A model generated the notes under the pieces. That model ran no database searches. It saw only the letters and a list, made by a program, of their open reading frames with translations, and was not told the DNA's origin. Shown here one piece after another: positions 44,846 through 53,837 of a stretch of DNA of 64,000 nucleotides (within the stretch, counting starts at the first letter, position 1; every line of letters begins with the position of its first letter). Location of the stretch: NCBI RefSeq assembly GCF_016429255.1, contig NZ_JAELUG010000011.1, positions 1 through 64,000 of the forward strand. The letters run 5' to 3'. Both the position numbers and the translations under genes were made by a program. Source of the DNA: Rhizobium sp. ASV8 (GTDB taxonomy: Bacteria > Pseudomonadota > Alphaproteobacteria > Rhizobiales > Rhizobiaceae).

Positions 44846-45973
44846 ATGACCACGACTTTAGAATCACCTTCGGCCGCTTCCCTGCTTGCTTGGTACGACC
44901 GCCATCACCGAGACCTGCCCTGGCGCGTTTCGCCGCCGATGGCCTCGCGCGGCGTCAAGCCCGACCCCTATCGCATCTGGCTGTCGGAAGTGATGTTGCA
45001 GCAGACGACGGTGCTGGCGGTCAAATCCTATTTCGCAAAATTCCTGGAACGCTGGCCCACGGTCAATGATCTGGCGGCAGCACCCAACGACGATGTCATG
45101 GCAGCATGGGCAGGGCTAGGCTACTACGCCCGCGCCCGAAACCTGAAGAAGTGCGCGGAAGCGGTCGCGGGCGAGCACGGCGGACGATTTCCCGATACCG
45201 AGGAAGGCCTGCGGGCACTCCCGGGTATCGGCGATTATACGTCTGCCGCGGTCGCAGCCATCGCCTTCAACCGGCAGGCAGCCGTGATGGACGGCAATGT
45301 CGAGCGCGTCATCTCCAGGCTATACGCGATCTCAACGCCCCTGCCCGCCGCCAAGCCGCTGATGAAACAGAAGGTTGCCCTGCTGACGCCCGCGGATCGG
45401 CCGGGCGATTTCGCGCAGGCGATGATGGACCTCGGCGCGACGATCTGCACGCCCAAGCGCCCCGCCTGTTCGCTCTGTCCCTTCAATGGCGCCTGTGAGG
45501 CGCTGGCTGCACACGATCCCGAGCATTTTCCGGTCAAGGCCGCAAAGAAGGATAAGCCCGTGCGCCAAGGTGCTGCCTTCATTGCCGTCAGTGACGAGGG
45601 CGAAATCCTCCTGCGCCGGCGGGTCGAGAGCGGTCTGCTCGGCGGGATGACCGAAGTACCGACGACAGGCTGGACGGCGCGCATCGATGGCGCGACCGGT
45701 ATCGAGGCAGCCCCCTTCCCGGCGGACTGGCAGCAGGCTGGAACCGTGACACATGTCTTCACGCATTTTGAACTGAGGCTGTCGATCTGGCGTGCAAAAT
45801 CCGTTTCGCGGAAAGACAACCATGACGGATGGTGGGAGCCGGTTACAAATCTTGAAGAGCAGGCGCTGCCAACAGTCATGAAAAAAGCGATCGCTCAGGC
45901 TATTCCCAATGCGTTCGTAAAAACGCACATCCGAGAAAAATCAGGCAACAGAAAATCAGGAACTGACTTATGA
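44846..45973 (+). CDS. mutY: A/G-specific adenine glycosylase
   Basis: A 375-residue MutY that removes adenine mispaired with 8-oxoguanine. LSEVMLQQTTV holds the catalytic glutamate, PGIGDYTSAAV is the helix-hairpin-helix, VMDGNVERV holds the catalytic aspartate, and C-X6-C-X2-C-X5-C (CTPKRPACSLCPFNGAC) binds [4Fe-4S]. The C-terminal NUDIX-like domain recognises 8-oxoG (LRRRVESGLLGGMTEVPT, VTHVFTHFELRL). The start could also be ATG 44834. Its stop overlaps the HAD gene start (ATGA). Confidence 0.95.
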   Translation: MTTTLESPSAASLLAWYDRHHRDLPWRVSPPMASRGVKPDPYRIWLSEVMLQQTTVLAVKSYFAKFLERWPTVNDLAAAPNDDVMAAWAGLGYYARARNLKKCAEAVAGEHGGRFPDTEEGLRALPGIGDYTSAAVAAIAFNRQAAVMDGNVERVISRLYAISTPLPAAKPLMKQKVALLTPADRPGDFAQAMMDLGATICTPKRPACSLCPFNGACEALAAHDPEHFPVKAAKKDKPVRQGAAFIAVSDEGEILLRRRVESGLLGGMTEVPTTGWTARIDGATGIEAAPFPADWQQAGTVTHVFTHFELRLSIWRAKSVSRKDNHDGWWEPVTNLEEQALPTVMKKAIAQAIPNAFVKTHIREKSGNRKSGTDL

Positions 45974-46584
45974 CGACGGAAATACGGCATATCGTTTTCG
46001 ATATCGGCAAGGTTCTCATCCACTACGATCCGAACCTTCCCTACAGCCGCGTCATCCCCGACGCAGCCGAACGCGAATGGTTCTTCGCCAATGTTTGCAC
46101 GCACGACTGGAACATCGAGCAGGACCGCGGCCGCACCTGGGAAGAGGCAGAGGGCCTGCTGATTGCCGAGCACCCGGAACGCGAAGAGCAGATTCGCGCC
46201 TTCCGCAAACACTGGCACGAGATGGTTCCGCATGCCTATGAGGACAGCGTCGCCATCATGGAAAAGCTGATCGAAGAGGGTCGCGACGTCACCATGCTGA
46301 CGAACTTCGCCTCCGATACTTTCCGCGAGGCGCAGGTGCGCTATCCCTTCCTCAACAAGCCGCGCGGCGTCACGGTATCGGGCGATATCGGGCTGATCAA
46401 ACCGGATGTTGCGATCTACGATACCCATGCTAGGAGTTTCGGCCTCGATCCGGCGGCGACGATTTTCATCGACGACTCGCTTCCGAACGTCGAAGGCGCA
46501 CGCGCTGCCGGCTGGCATGCGGTCCATTTTACCGGTGCCGAGAAGCTGCGCAGCGATCTCGCCGCCCATGGCATAAAGGTTTGA
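45970..46584 (+). CDS. HAD-superfamily hydrolase
   Basis: A 204-residue HAD-IA hydrolase. Motif I is VFDIGKVL, where the second catalytic aspartate is replaced by G-K as in many HAD-like epoxide-hydrolase/YihX relatives; motif II is MLTNFAS, motif III lysine is in IGLIKPD and motif IV is FIDDSLPN. Substrate unknown; YihX-type members dephosphorylate sugar phosphates. Overlaps mutY by four bases and is followed four bases later by the NTF2-like gene, so the three form one operon. Confidence 0.88.
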   Translation: MTTEIRHIVFDIGKVLIHYDPNLPYSRVIPDAAEREWFFANVCTHDWNIEQDRGRTWEEAEGLLIAEHPEREEQIRAFRKHWHEMVPHAYEDSVAIMEKLIEEGRDVTMLTNFASDTFREAQVRYPFLNKPRGVTVSGDIGLIKPDVAIYDTHARSFGLDPAATIFIDDSLPNVEGARAAGWHAVHFTGAEKLRSDLAAHGIKV

Positions 46585-46588
46585 ACCA

Positions 46589-46954
46589 ATGATTTTCGAT
46601 CCCGCAGAACGCATCGAGCTGTTTCACGACGCGATCAATCGTATCAACTATGAAGAGATCGAGAATTTCTTCGCCGAGAACGCCACCTATGTCTCCAACG
46701 GCGTCGGCAGCCTTGCCGGGCGCGACGCGATCATGGAGGCCTTCCGCGGCTACTTCGACAAGTATCCCGATCAGACCGCATCCAACTCGCTGGTCGAGAC
46801 GCTGACGCCGCTTTCCGGTCGGGCCGTCTGGTCGGTCCGCGCCACCAACAGCAAGACTGGCCAGCCGCTGATCCGCGAAGGCGAAGAAACGATCACCTTC
46901 GACCAGGAAGGCCGCGTCGTTCGCGTCGACGTCACGGACTATCAGGACTTCTGA
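46589..46954 (+). CDS. NTF2-like/SnoaL-like protein
   Basis: A 121-residue protein with the SnoaL/NTF2 cone fold pattern: FHDAINRINYEEIENFFAENATYVSNGVGSLAGRDAIMEAFRGYF. Such proteins are enzymes or ligand binders; no catalytic residues can be assigned. Third gene of the mutY operon; a hairpin follows 17 bases after the stop. Confidence 0.82.
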   Translation: MIFDPAERIELFHDAINRINYEEIENFFAENATYVSNGVGSLAGRDAIMEAFRGYFDKYPDQTASNSLVETLTPLSGRAVWSVRATNSKTGQPLIREGEETITFDQEGRVVRVDVTDYQDF

Positions 46955-46971
46955 GATTTCAAACGAAAGAT

Positions 46972-47018
46972 GCCCAGGGCCCTACCGCATGTTTCGTCGG
47001 TCAGGCCCTGGGCTTCTC
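46972..47018 (+). terminator. Terminator after the mutY-HAD-NTF2 operon
   Basis: GCCCAGGGCC (46972-46981) and GGCCCTGGGC (47004-47013) form perfect 10-base arms around a 22-base loop, followed by TTCTC. The T-tract is short, but the position fits. Confidence 0.6.
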
Positions 47019-47137
47019 ACCTTCTTCCCTAACTGGAGGTACACGACGGAAGAAGACGGATGTGTCGATCTTATCGGAGACCTCCGGGAAACCGTGGGGC
47101 GGCTTGCGACAGGGCGCTCCCGAGCTGACGGCGGAAA

Positions 47138-48340
<1,203 letters not shown>

Positions 48341-48406
48341 CTAAAGCGGCGTCATATTTTTCGAATTCCCGGTTGTTGCCGGGAATTCGTCGCGCACCGA
48401 TTGAGC

Positions 48407-48772
48407 CTATCTTGCGAGGTTGGCGGGCTTGTCATGCATGGCGCGGCTGTCATCAGGCGCCTCGTCCCGCTCCATCATGCCGTAGTCGCGCAGGACTTGC
48501 GCCACGCGCAGTCGATAATCGGCGAAAACCGTTGCGCGACCGGCCTTTTGAGCGGCGCGGTGTGCCTCGCGATTTCGCCATTCGAGAACGGCGGCCTCAT
48601 CGCGCCAGAAGGAAAGCGACAGGAACTTGCCTGGTTGGCTCAGGCTTTCGAAGCGCTCGATCGAGATAAAGCCATCGATCGTTTTGAGTTCGGAAAGCAG
48701 CCTTGCGGCAATGTCGAGATAGTGCTGCCGTTCGTCGGCATGCGGGACGACTTCGAAAATAACTGCGATCAC
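48407..48772 (-). CDS. Antibiotic biosynthesis monooxygenase (ABM) domain protein
   Basis: A 121-residue protein with a ferredoxin-like ABM fold: MIAVIFEVVPHADERQHYLDIA, ERFESLSQPGKFLSLSFWRDEAAVLEWRN. ABM proteins include small monooxygenases and heme-degrading or stress proteins; function here unknown. The ATG overlaps the stop of the NIPSNAP gene (ATGA), so the two form an operon divergent from an ArsR regulator. Confidence 0.85.
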   Translation of the reverse strand: MIAVIFEVVPHADERQHYLDIAARLLSELKTIDGFISIERFESLSQPGKFLSLSFWRDEAAVLEWRNREAHRAAQKAGRATVFADYRLRVAQVLRDYGMMERDEAPDDSRAMHDKPANLAR

Positions 48773-49098
48773 GGCGATACCCTCGGAGCATGTGGCAGAG
48801 ACACGTTTTTCAGGAAAATTCGATCCTCCTGCAAGATGAAACGCTCCTTGCGCGCGAAATCGAGATTGGCGCGGGCGAGCGAATCACTAGCCAGGCTCTT
48901 ACGATAGGCTTCGTAGGCGGCCAGGCTCTCGATATTGTAGATGCCATAAGCCGTCGTGAGCGAACCTTCATGCGGTGCGAAATAGCCGATGAGATCGGCG
49001 CCGTTGCGCGGGATGACCTGGCCCCAGGCCTTGCCATATTCGGCGAAAGCTTCCTGCTTGAAAGGGTCTATCTGATAGCGGATGAGACAGGTAATCAT
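48769..49098 (-). CDS. NIPSNAP family protein
   Basis: A 109-residue protein with the NIPSNAP ferredoxin-like fold: ITCLIRYQIDPFKQEAFAEYGKAWGQVIPRNGADLIGYFAPHEGS. NIPSNAP proteins have no settled bacterial function. ATG 49098 has AGGAGAACATC just upstream; the frame's extension to 49122 is rejected. Head of the two-gene operon controlled, by position, by the divergent ArsR regulator. Confidence 0.87.
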   Translation of the reverse strand: MITCLIRYQIDPFKQEAFAEYGKAWGQVIPRNGADLIGYFAPHEGSLTTAYGIYNIESLAAYEAYRKSLASDSLARANLDFARKERFILQEDRIFLKNVSLPHAPRVSP

Positions 49099-49132
49099 GA
49101 TGTTCTCCTTTGCTGATGGCAATGTTCTCGCA

Positions 49133-49168
49133 CGTTGCGCAACGGAGATGCTTCGGTTACCATCGAAG
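49133..49168. promoter_or_regulatory. Candidate ArsR operator
   Basis: CGTTGCGCAACG (49133-49144) is a perfect 12-base palindrome, followed by CTTCG (49151-49155) and CGAAG (49164-49168) as a second dyad just before the ArsR ATG at 49170. The 71-base divergent region probably holds both promoters. Confidence 0.6.
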
Positions 49169-49169
49169 T

Positions 49170-49868
49170 ATGAAAGAAGGCCCAGACATAGCCCAGATCG
49201 GTTCGCTGATCGGCGATCCGGCGCGAGCGAACATGCTGACGGCGCTGATGGGCGGCCGCGCCCTGACGGCTACCGAACTGGCAGGAGCGGCAGGCGTGAC
49301 GCTGCAGACCGCGAGCGCTCATCTTTCCAAGCTCGAAGCAGGAGGCTTGCTGGCGCAGCGCAAACAGGGCCGGCATCGCTATTTCACGCTCGCGGATGAC
49401 GGCGTCGGGAAGTTGCTCGAAGGGATCATGGGCTTTGCCGCCGGCCGCGGCCATCTGCGCCATCGTCCCGGCCCGAAGGATCCGGCGCTGCGCAAAGCGC
49501 GTATCTGCTACGACCATCTCGCCGGCGATTATGGCGTGCGAATGCTGGACAGCCTGATAGGAAGCGGCGCGATCTCAGCCCTGGGCGAAGGCCTGAACCT
49601 GACGCCGCATGGCGAGACCCATCTCGGCTCGATCGGTATAGACGTCTCCGGATTGCGCTCGAACCGGCGCCCGCTCTGCCGGTCTTGCCTCGACTGGAGC
49701 GAAAGACGAGCGCATCTGGCGGGTAGCCTCGGTAATGCGCTGCTTTCGAATTTCCTCGATAAGGGTTGGGCGCGGCGGACCGAAAACAGCCGCTCGATCT
49801 TCTTTACGCCGGAAGGCGAGCGCCGTTTCCTGGCGCTCTTTCCCATCGAGACAATCGGCCTGCCCTAA
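49170..49868 (+). CDS. ArsR/SmtB-type transcriptional regulator
   Basis: A 232-residue regulator. The N-terminal wHTH reads IGDPARANMLTALMGGRALTATELA and AGVTLQTASAHLSKLEAGGLL (residues about 14-62). The long C-terminal part (KARICYDHLAGDYGVRMLDSLI; RPLCRSCLDWSERRAHLAGSLG) is typical of a rhizobial ArsR subgroup found next to ABM/NIPSNAP genes; it lacks the standard metal-binding cysteine motif in the recognition helix. Divergent from the NIPSNAP-ABM operon and likely its repressor. Confidence 0.88.
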   Translation: MKEGPDIAQIGSLIGDPARANMLTALMGGRALTATELAGAAGVTLQTASAHLSKLEAGGLLAQRKQGRHRYFTLADDGVGKLLEGIMGFAAGRGHLRHRPGPKDPALRKARICYDHLAGDYGVRMLDSLIGSGAISALGEGLNLTPHGETHLGSIGIDVSGLRSNRRPLCRSCLDWSERRAHLAGSLGNALLSNFLDKGWARRTENSRSIFFTPEGERRFLALFPIETIGLP

Positions 49869-49900
49869 GAAAAGCAGTCGTACAACGCGATGTAACGACT

Positions 49901-50326
49901 TCAGGCATGGCCTATCAGCACGCCCGCGAATTTATCCCCGGCGATGCGGCTGCACAGATCTCCCCACTCGCAACCGTTGCAGGCATGACGAATCTCGCCG
50001 CTGGCGAAGTTGCGTCGCAGCTTTGTGAGAAAACTTGCATCGGGTACGAATACGGCGCCTGGCTCGATCGTTTCGCCCAAAAGCGCCGCCACGTCCGCAA
50101 GGGCGGCGGCATCCCGCTCGATGATCGACGCTTTGAAACAATGCGGCTCCTCTTCGCCGAGCAGAGGCACACAGATATCGTCGGGGCCGGAGACCAGCTT
50201 GATCTCCTCCCCTGCCGTCAGGCGTTCGGCAATGCGTCGATAGTTGTCGGTGAAGGCGGAGGTATAGCCTTCACCGACAAACGTCAGCATGCAGAGCAGA
50301 TGATGGGCGCGAAGCCGAACCGTCAA
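49901..50326 (-). CDS. DUF1284 family protein
   Basis: A 141-residue protein beginning TVRLRAHHLLCMLTFVGEGYTSAFTDNYRRI, the DUF1284 signature, with cysteines in DDICVPL, EPHCFKA and HACNGCEWGDLC that suggest a metal or Fe-S site. Function unknown. I place the start at TTG 50326, which overlaps the bioY stop as TTGA and follows AAGGT; there is no ATG nearby. It is therefore translationally coupled to bioY and presumably under biotin control. Confidence 0.78.
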   Translation of the reverse strand: MTVRLRAHHLLCMLTFVGEGYTSAFTDNYRRIAERLTAGEEIKLVSGPDDICVPLLGEEEPHCFKASIIERDAAALADVAALLGETIEPGAVFVPDASFLTKLRRNFASGEIRHACNGCEWGDLCSRIAGDKFAGVLIGHA

Positions 50327-50913
50327 TTCAGCTTTACCTTGCCGCCATAGGTCTTGACCGCCTTCAGCGCGGCAGCTGCCAGAGCCGACTTCAACACCGC
50401 ACCAAGGATGAAGGGGGCAACGCCGAGGAGCCAGCCTCTTTCGGCACCGATCAACGCGGCAAGCCATGCGCCACCGATCCCAAGGCAGAGGATGTTGGCC
50501 GAAAGATGAGCGAGAAAACTGCGAACGACGCGGTCACCGCTCCAGCCACGTTCGGCAAGCAAACCGACGAGGGCACCGATGATCGGGAACGAAGCGAGAT
50601 AGCCGGCCGTCGGACCCATGAAGGGCGCGATGCCCCCTGCTCCACCGGCGAGGACCGGGAAGCCCACCATGGCTTCGCCCAACCACGCCAGAATGGTGAC
50701 GGCGCCGAGGCGCCAGCCATAGAGCGCACCGATCATCGTAACCGCAAAGGTCTGCATGGTGATCGGCACCGGCACCATCGGCACGGAAATCTGCGATGCC
50801 AGCGCCAACACCAAGGTTCCTGCGAGGACGAAAACCGATTTGGCGACCAGGGATCGCTGACCGAGACGAAGCGGATCGAAGGCGGCTTCGTCGTGATGAT
50901 GCAATAGGGACAT
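50323..50913 (-). CDS. bioY: BioY, biotin uptake substrate-binding membrane protein
   Basis: A 196-residue membrane protein with about six hydrophobic segments and the BioY signatures PVPITMQTFAV and GGIAPFMGPTAGYL. BioY is the S-component of ECF biotin transporters; the ATPase and T-component genes bioM and bioN are not in the window, and some BioY proteins work without them. A perfect BioR box lies 19-28 bases before the ATG. The DUF1284 gene is coupled downstream. Confidence 0.93.
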   Translation of the reverse strand: MSLLHHHDEAAFDPLRLGQRSLVAKSVFVLAGTLVLALASQISVPMVPVPITMQTFAVTMIGALYGWRLGAVTILAWLGEAMVGFPVLAGGAGGIAPFMGPTAGYLASFPIIGALVGLLAERGWSGDRVVRSFLAHLSANILCLGIGGAWLAALIGAERGWLLGVAPFILGAVLKSALAAAALKAVKTYGGKVKLN

Positions 50914-50931
50914 GGTCTCTCCTTTTAAAAA

Positions 50932-50941
50932 TTATAGATAA
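50932..50941. promoter_or_regulatory. BioR box proximal to bioY
   Basis: TTATAGATAA, the exact reverse complement of the BioR consensus TTATCTATAA, 19 bases upstream of the bioY ATG. Expected to mediate repression by BioR when biotin is sufficient. Confidence 0.85.
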
Positions 50942-51171
50942 TTTTCGCTTCCCATATATTATATGGCCGAGTTTATGAAACGAGGCAAGCAACAGAGATG
51001 AAAATCGGTTTCCGGCACACAAACGCAGGAATCATCACCCACATGAAGAGAAATTAGAAGTTGCGGACCGCCTCCGCGCGCGGAACCATCAAGATGCCTC
51101 CGCACCAATCTCACGTGAAGAGGCAACAGCCACCGCATCGCAAAGCAATGCACGAGAGCGCCAATGCAGGA

Positions 51172-51181
51172 TTATCTATAA
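51172..51181. promoter_or_regulatory. BioR box distal, beside the bioR stop codon
   Basis: TTATCTATAA, a perfect BioR consensus, 12 bases beyond the bioR stop and about 260 bases upstream of bioY. There is no such box upstream of the bioR start. Confidence 0.8.
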
Positions 51182-51192
51182 TTTTTTGGCAT

Positions 51193-51861
51193 TTAGCCGA
51201 CGATGGCGAAAGCTTCGCGAGTTGAGCCGGAGGGCGTGCGCACAGGGGCACGGCCGATCCATTGCACATGCTTCTGCAGAATGGCTGCTGCTTCATCCGT
51301 GCGCCCCTGGCGCAAGGCCGCAAGGATGGCGCGATGATCGTGATCCGTGCGTTTTTCCCAGCCGGATTGCCATGCTGAGAACAGAAAACGCGCGCTGGCG
51401 GCGTGCAGATCGTCGATGGCCGCCAATAGGCGCGCCATGCCGGAAGGCGCCAGGATTAGACGATGGAAGCGGCGGTTGGCCTCCTCCCACGCATAGACGT
51501 CGGAGGCTGCATCCCCTTCCCGCGTCGCCTCTTCGGCCGCATCCAGAATGGCCGGGGTCAGGTGCTGTGCCGCGTGCCTCAAGGCGAGGCCTTCCAGTGC
51601 GGCACGCATTTCCGCAACCTCCCGCACCTCCTTGAGATCGAAGGACGCCACGCGAACGCCGCGGCGCGGCAGATTGATCGCCAGACCCTGCGCCTCCAGC
51701 CGCCGAAACGCCTCGCGCACCGGCACATGACTGGTGCCGAACTCCTCGGCAATATGATCCTGCCGCAAACGCGCATCGGGCGCGAGCTCTCCGCGAATGA
51801 TGCGGTCGGCAAGCACCCGGCTGATGCGGCTGGCAATTGTGTCGTCGCGCTCCTTGGCCAT
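51193..51861 (-). CDS. bioR: BioR, GntR-family biotin regulator
   Basis: A 222-residue GntR/FadR-subfamily regulator: wHTH with APDARLRQDHIAEEFGTSHVPVREAFRRLEAQGL and an FCD domain with LEGLALRHAA and RFHRLILAPSG. BioR represses biotin biosynthesis and transport genes in alphaproteobacteria; identity is supported by two perfect BioR boxes and bioY next door. The FCD domain would bind a ligand or metal through its histidines. It shares the strand with bioY, 279 bases upstream. Confidence 0.9.
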   Translation of the reverse strand: MAKERDDTIASRISRVLADRIIRGELAPDARLRQDHIAEEFGTSHVPVREAFRRLEAQGLAINLPRRGVRVASFDLKEVREVAEMRAALEGLALRHAAQHLTPAILDAAEEATREGDAASDVYAWEEANRRFHRLILAPSGMARLLAAIDDLHAASARFLFSAWQSGWEKRTDHDHRAILAALRQGRTDEAAAILQKHVQWIGRAPVRTPSGSTREAFAIVG

Positions 51862-52095
51862 GATCGATCCTTAATGACGGGCTTGGCCGATGTCGAGCGA
51901 CAAGCTGACGCCATCAAGCCTTTTGAAGCGGTCTCGACCCTTTCGATCCGTGCAGTACAGCCATGTCCGCCAATTGGTTGAGCTTTGTCGACACATCGTG
52001 TAAAGCGCGACGGTCATTTTCAGAGCCTGTTCCGAGACGCGAATGTTTTCGCCGGAACTTGCCGAACCCAGCCCACACCAAAGGCAGCAATTTTC

Positions 52096-52788
52096 ATGAG
52101 CAATGGCTTCGACCTCATCATCTTCGACTGCGACGGCGTTCTGGTTGATTCGGAAATCATAGCGGCAGAAGTCGAATCCAAATTGCTGACCGACGCAGGC
52201 TACCCGATCAGCACCGAGGAAATGGGCGAGCGCTTCGCCGGCATGACCTGGCGCAACATTCTCTTCGAAGTCGAGCGCGAGGCGAGCATCCCACTCTCCG
52301 CGTCGCTGCTCGACAAATCGGAAAAGCTGCTGGATCTGCGGCTTGCCAATGATGTCCAGGCAATTCCGGGCGTTCCGCTTGCGCTATCGCGCCTGCCGAT
52401 GCCGCGCTGCATCTGCTCGAACTCCAGCGCCGCCCGTCTCGACATGATGCTCACCAAGGTCGGCTACATCAAACTGTTTGCGCCACACATCTATTCCGCC
52501 AAGGATCTCGGCGCCGACCGTGTGAAGCCCAAGCCGGACATTTTCCTGCATGGCGCCCAGCAGATGAATGTCAGCCCCACCAACACGATCGTCGTCGAGG
52601 ATTCGATCCACGGCGTTCAGGCTGCGCGCGCCGCCGGCATGCGCGTCATCGGCTTTACCGGCGCATCGCACACCTACCCCTCGCATGCCGACAAGCTGAC
52701 GGACGCCGGCGCGGAAACCGTCATCAGCCGCATGGCTGACCTGCCGGGCGTGGTCATGGCTCTGGCCGAATGGGACGGCGTGCTTTAA
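52096..52788 (+). CDS. HAD-IA family phosphatase
   Basis: A 230-residue HAD hydrolase of the beta-phosphoglucomutase-like group. Motif I DCDGVLVDSE (residues 11-20), motif II ICSNSSAARL, motif III K in VKPKPDIF and motif IV VVEDSIHG are all intact, so it is probably an active phosphatase or phosphomutase. Helical cap between motifs I and II. ATG 52096 has only a weak AAGG upstream but gives the standard MSNGFDLIIFDCDG start. A perfect 19-base palindromic terminator follows. Confidence 0.92.
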   Translation: MSNGFDLIIFDCDGVLVDSEIIAAEVESKLLTDAGYPISTEEMGERFAGMTWRNILFEVEREASIPLSASLLDKSEKLLDLRLANDVQAIPGVPLALSRLPMPRCICSNSSAARLDMMLTKVGYIKLFAPHIYSAKDLGADRVKPKPDIFLHGAQQMNVSPTNTIVVEDSIHGVQAARAAGMRVIGFTGASHTYPSHADKLTDAGAETVISRMADLPGVVMALAEWDGVL

Positions 52789-52810
52789 GGCAGCCGAAAT
52801 TATCAACCAA

Positions 52811-52850
52811 AGAAAAGGCCCCGCCGATCGATCGGCGGGGCCTTTTCTTT
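52811..52850. terminator. Bidirectional terminator between HAD and lipoprotein genes
   Basis: A perfect palindrome with 19-base arms (left arm 52811-52829, core GGCCCCGCCGATC) and T-rich flanks on both strands (TTTTCTTTT and its counterpart). Sits between convergent genes. Confidence 0.93.
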
Positions 52851-52903
52851 TCAAATCATCACGGTGCTCTCGCAGCGCCGGGCCGGCGCCGCGATCGAAA
52901 GCC

Positions 52904-53524
52904 TTAGTGGCGCTTCTTGCGCACCGGCTTGTCGCCCTTTGCGGGCTTCTGCGGGCCTTGATCGAAACCGATCTGAACGATCGTGAAGCCGCCCGAGCCG
53001 CCGGCAACCTGGATATCGTTGTTCGTGAACAGGAACTGCGTCGTGGTTTCGCCTGGCGGGATCTCTGCGACGAAGTTGATCGTCTTGCTGTAGAGCGCCT
53101 TGTCGTTGTCCATGACGGCGACGTGGATCGGCAAGGTCACCTTGCCGGAGCTACCCATCGGGCCGGCAACCAGGCGCCCCTGCGCCACAACCTGAATGCC
53201 GAGGCTGGTACCGTCGGACGTGCATTGGCGCGAGGCCTGGGCGAGCGAAGCCTGATAGGCCAGCTTGCTTGCATCGTCCTTGGCGCCCTTGGCGTATATC
53301 TTGTAGACGGAGTCCTCATCGCGAATAACCGCCTGAGGGCACTTGCCGACGACATAGCCGCCGGCGTTTGTGGGGGCAGCACTCGCAGCACCTGCCTGCG
53401 GAGCGACGGTAACATCGGTTGCCGGCTGCTTATCACTGCTACCGCCGATGCCGAGGGTACTGCAACCGGTCAGCAATGCCAGAACCGAAGCGGAGAAAAG
53501 ACGACGCGAAACCTTGCCAAACAC
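52904..53524 (-). CDS. Hypothetical lipoprotein
   Basis: A 206-residue protein: signal peptide with lipobox LTGC (Cys21), a low-complexity Ala/Thr/Pro linker (about 30-55), then a compact domain (CPQAVIRDEDSVYKIYAKGAK ... LPIHVAVMDNDKALYSKTINFVAEIPPGETTTQFLFTNNDIQV) and a basic tail KPVRKKRH. Similar lipoproteins of unknown function occur in Rhizobiales. Probably an outer-membrane lipoprotein; the mature domain looks immunoglobulin-like but this is a guess. Confidence 0.8.
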   Translation of the reverse strand: MFGKVSRRLFSASVLALLTGCSTLGIGGSSDKQPATDVTVAPQAGAASAAPTNAGGYVVGKCPQAVIRDEDSVYKIYAKGAKDDASKLAYQASLAQASRQCTSDGTSLGIQVVAQGRLVAGPMGSSGKVTLPIHVAVMDNDKALYSKTINFVAEIPPGETTTQFLFTNNDIQVAGGSGGFTIVQIGFDQGPQKPAKGDKPVRKKRH

Positions 53525-53837
53525 TATAATTCCACCCTCTCCATATATTTCATATTATCGGCCTGCAGCCCGCCAAACGGGCCTTTTATGACACTTGGCG
53601 ATGGTCTATACCAGCGGCGCAGCGAAAAATCGATTGGGTAGACACCGTTTTGGCTCACTTTTCGAGATCGACAGATCGGCATAAACCGCCGCCGGCAGGC
53701 GCCAATCCCACGCGCCTTGTGCAAACGCGAAAACCACGGGGCTGATCCGGCGCAAAAAGACAGGCCGGCACCGTTTCGTTCCTCTACTCTCTCAACCGAT
53801 CACTCAGGCAATTTTGCGACCAAAGGAATCCTAGACC
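53525..53837. other. Intergenic region upstream of thrC
   Basis: About 313 bases. A small hairpin GCCCG-CCAAA-CGGGC followed by CTTTTAT lies near 53568-53588. No leader peptide rich in Thr or Ile codons is visible, so I do not call an attenuator. Nothing else stands out. Confidence 0.4.

Noticed and set aside
53560-53600. Attenuator for thrC based on the GCCCG/CGGGC hairpin
   Set aside because: No leader peptide with Thr or Ile codons and no competing hairpin; too far from the start to judge.
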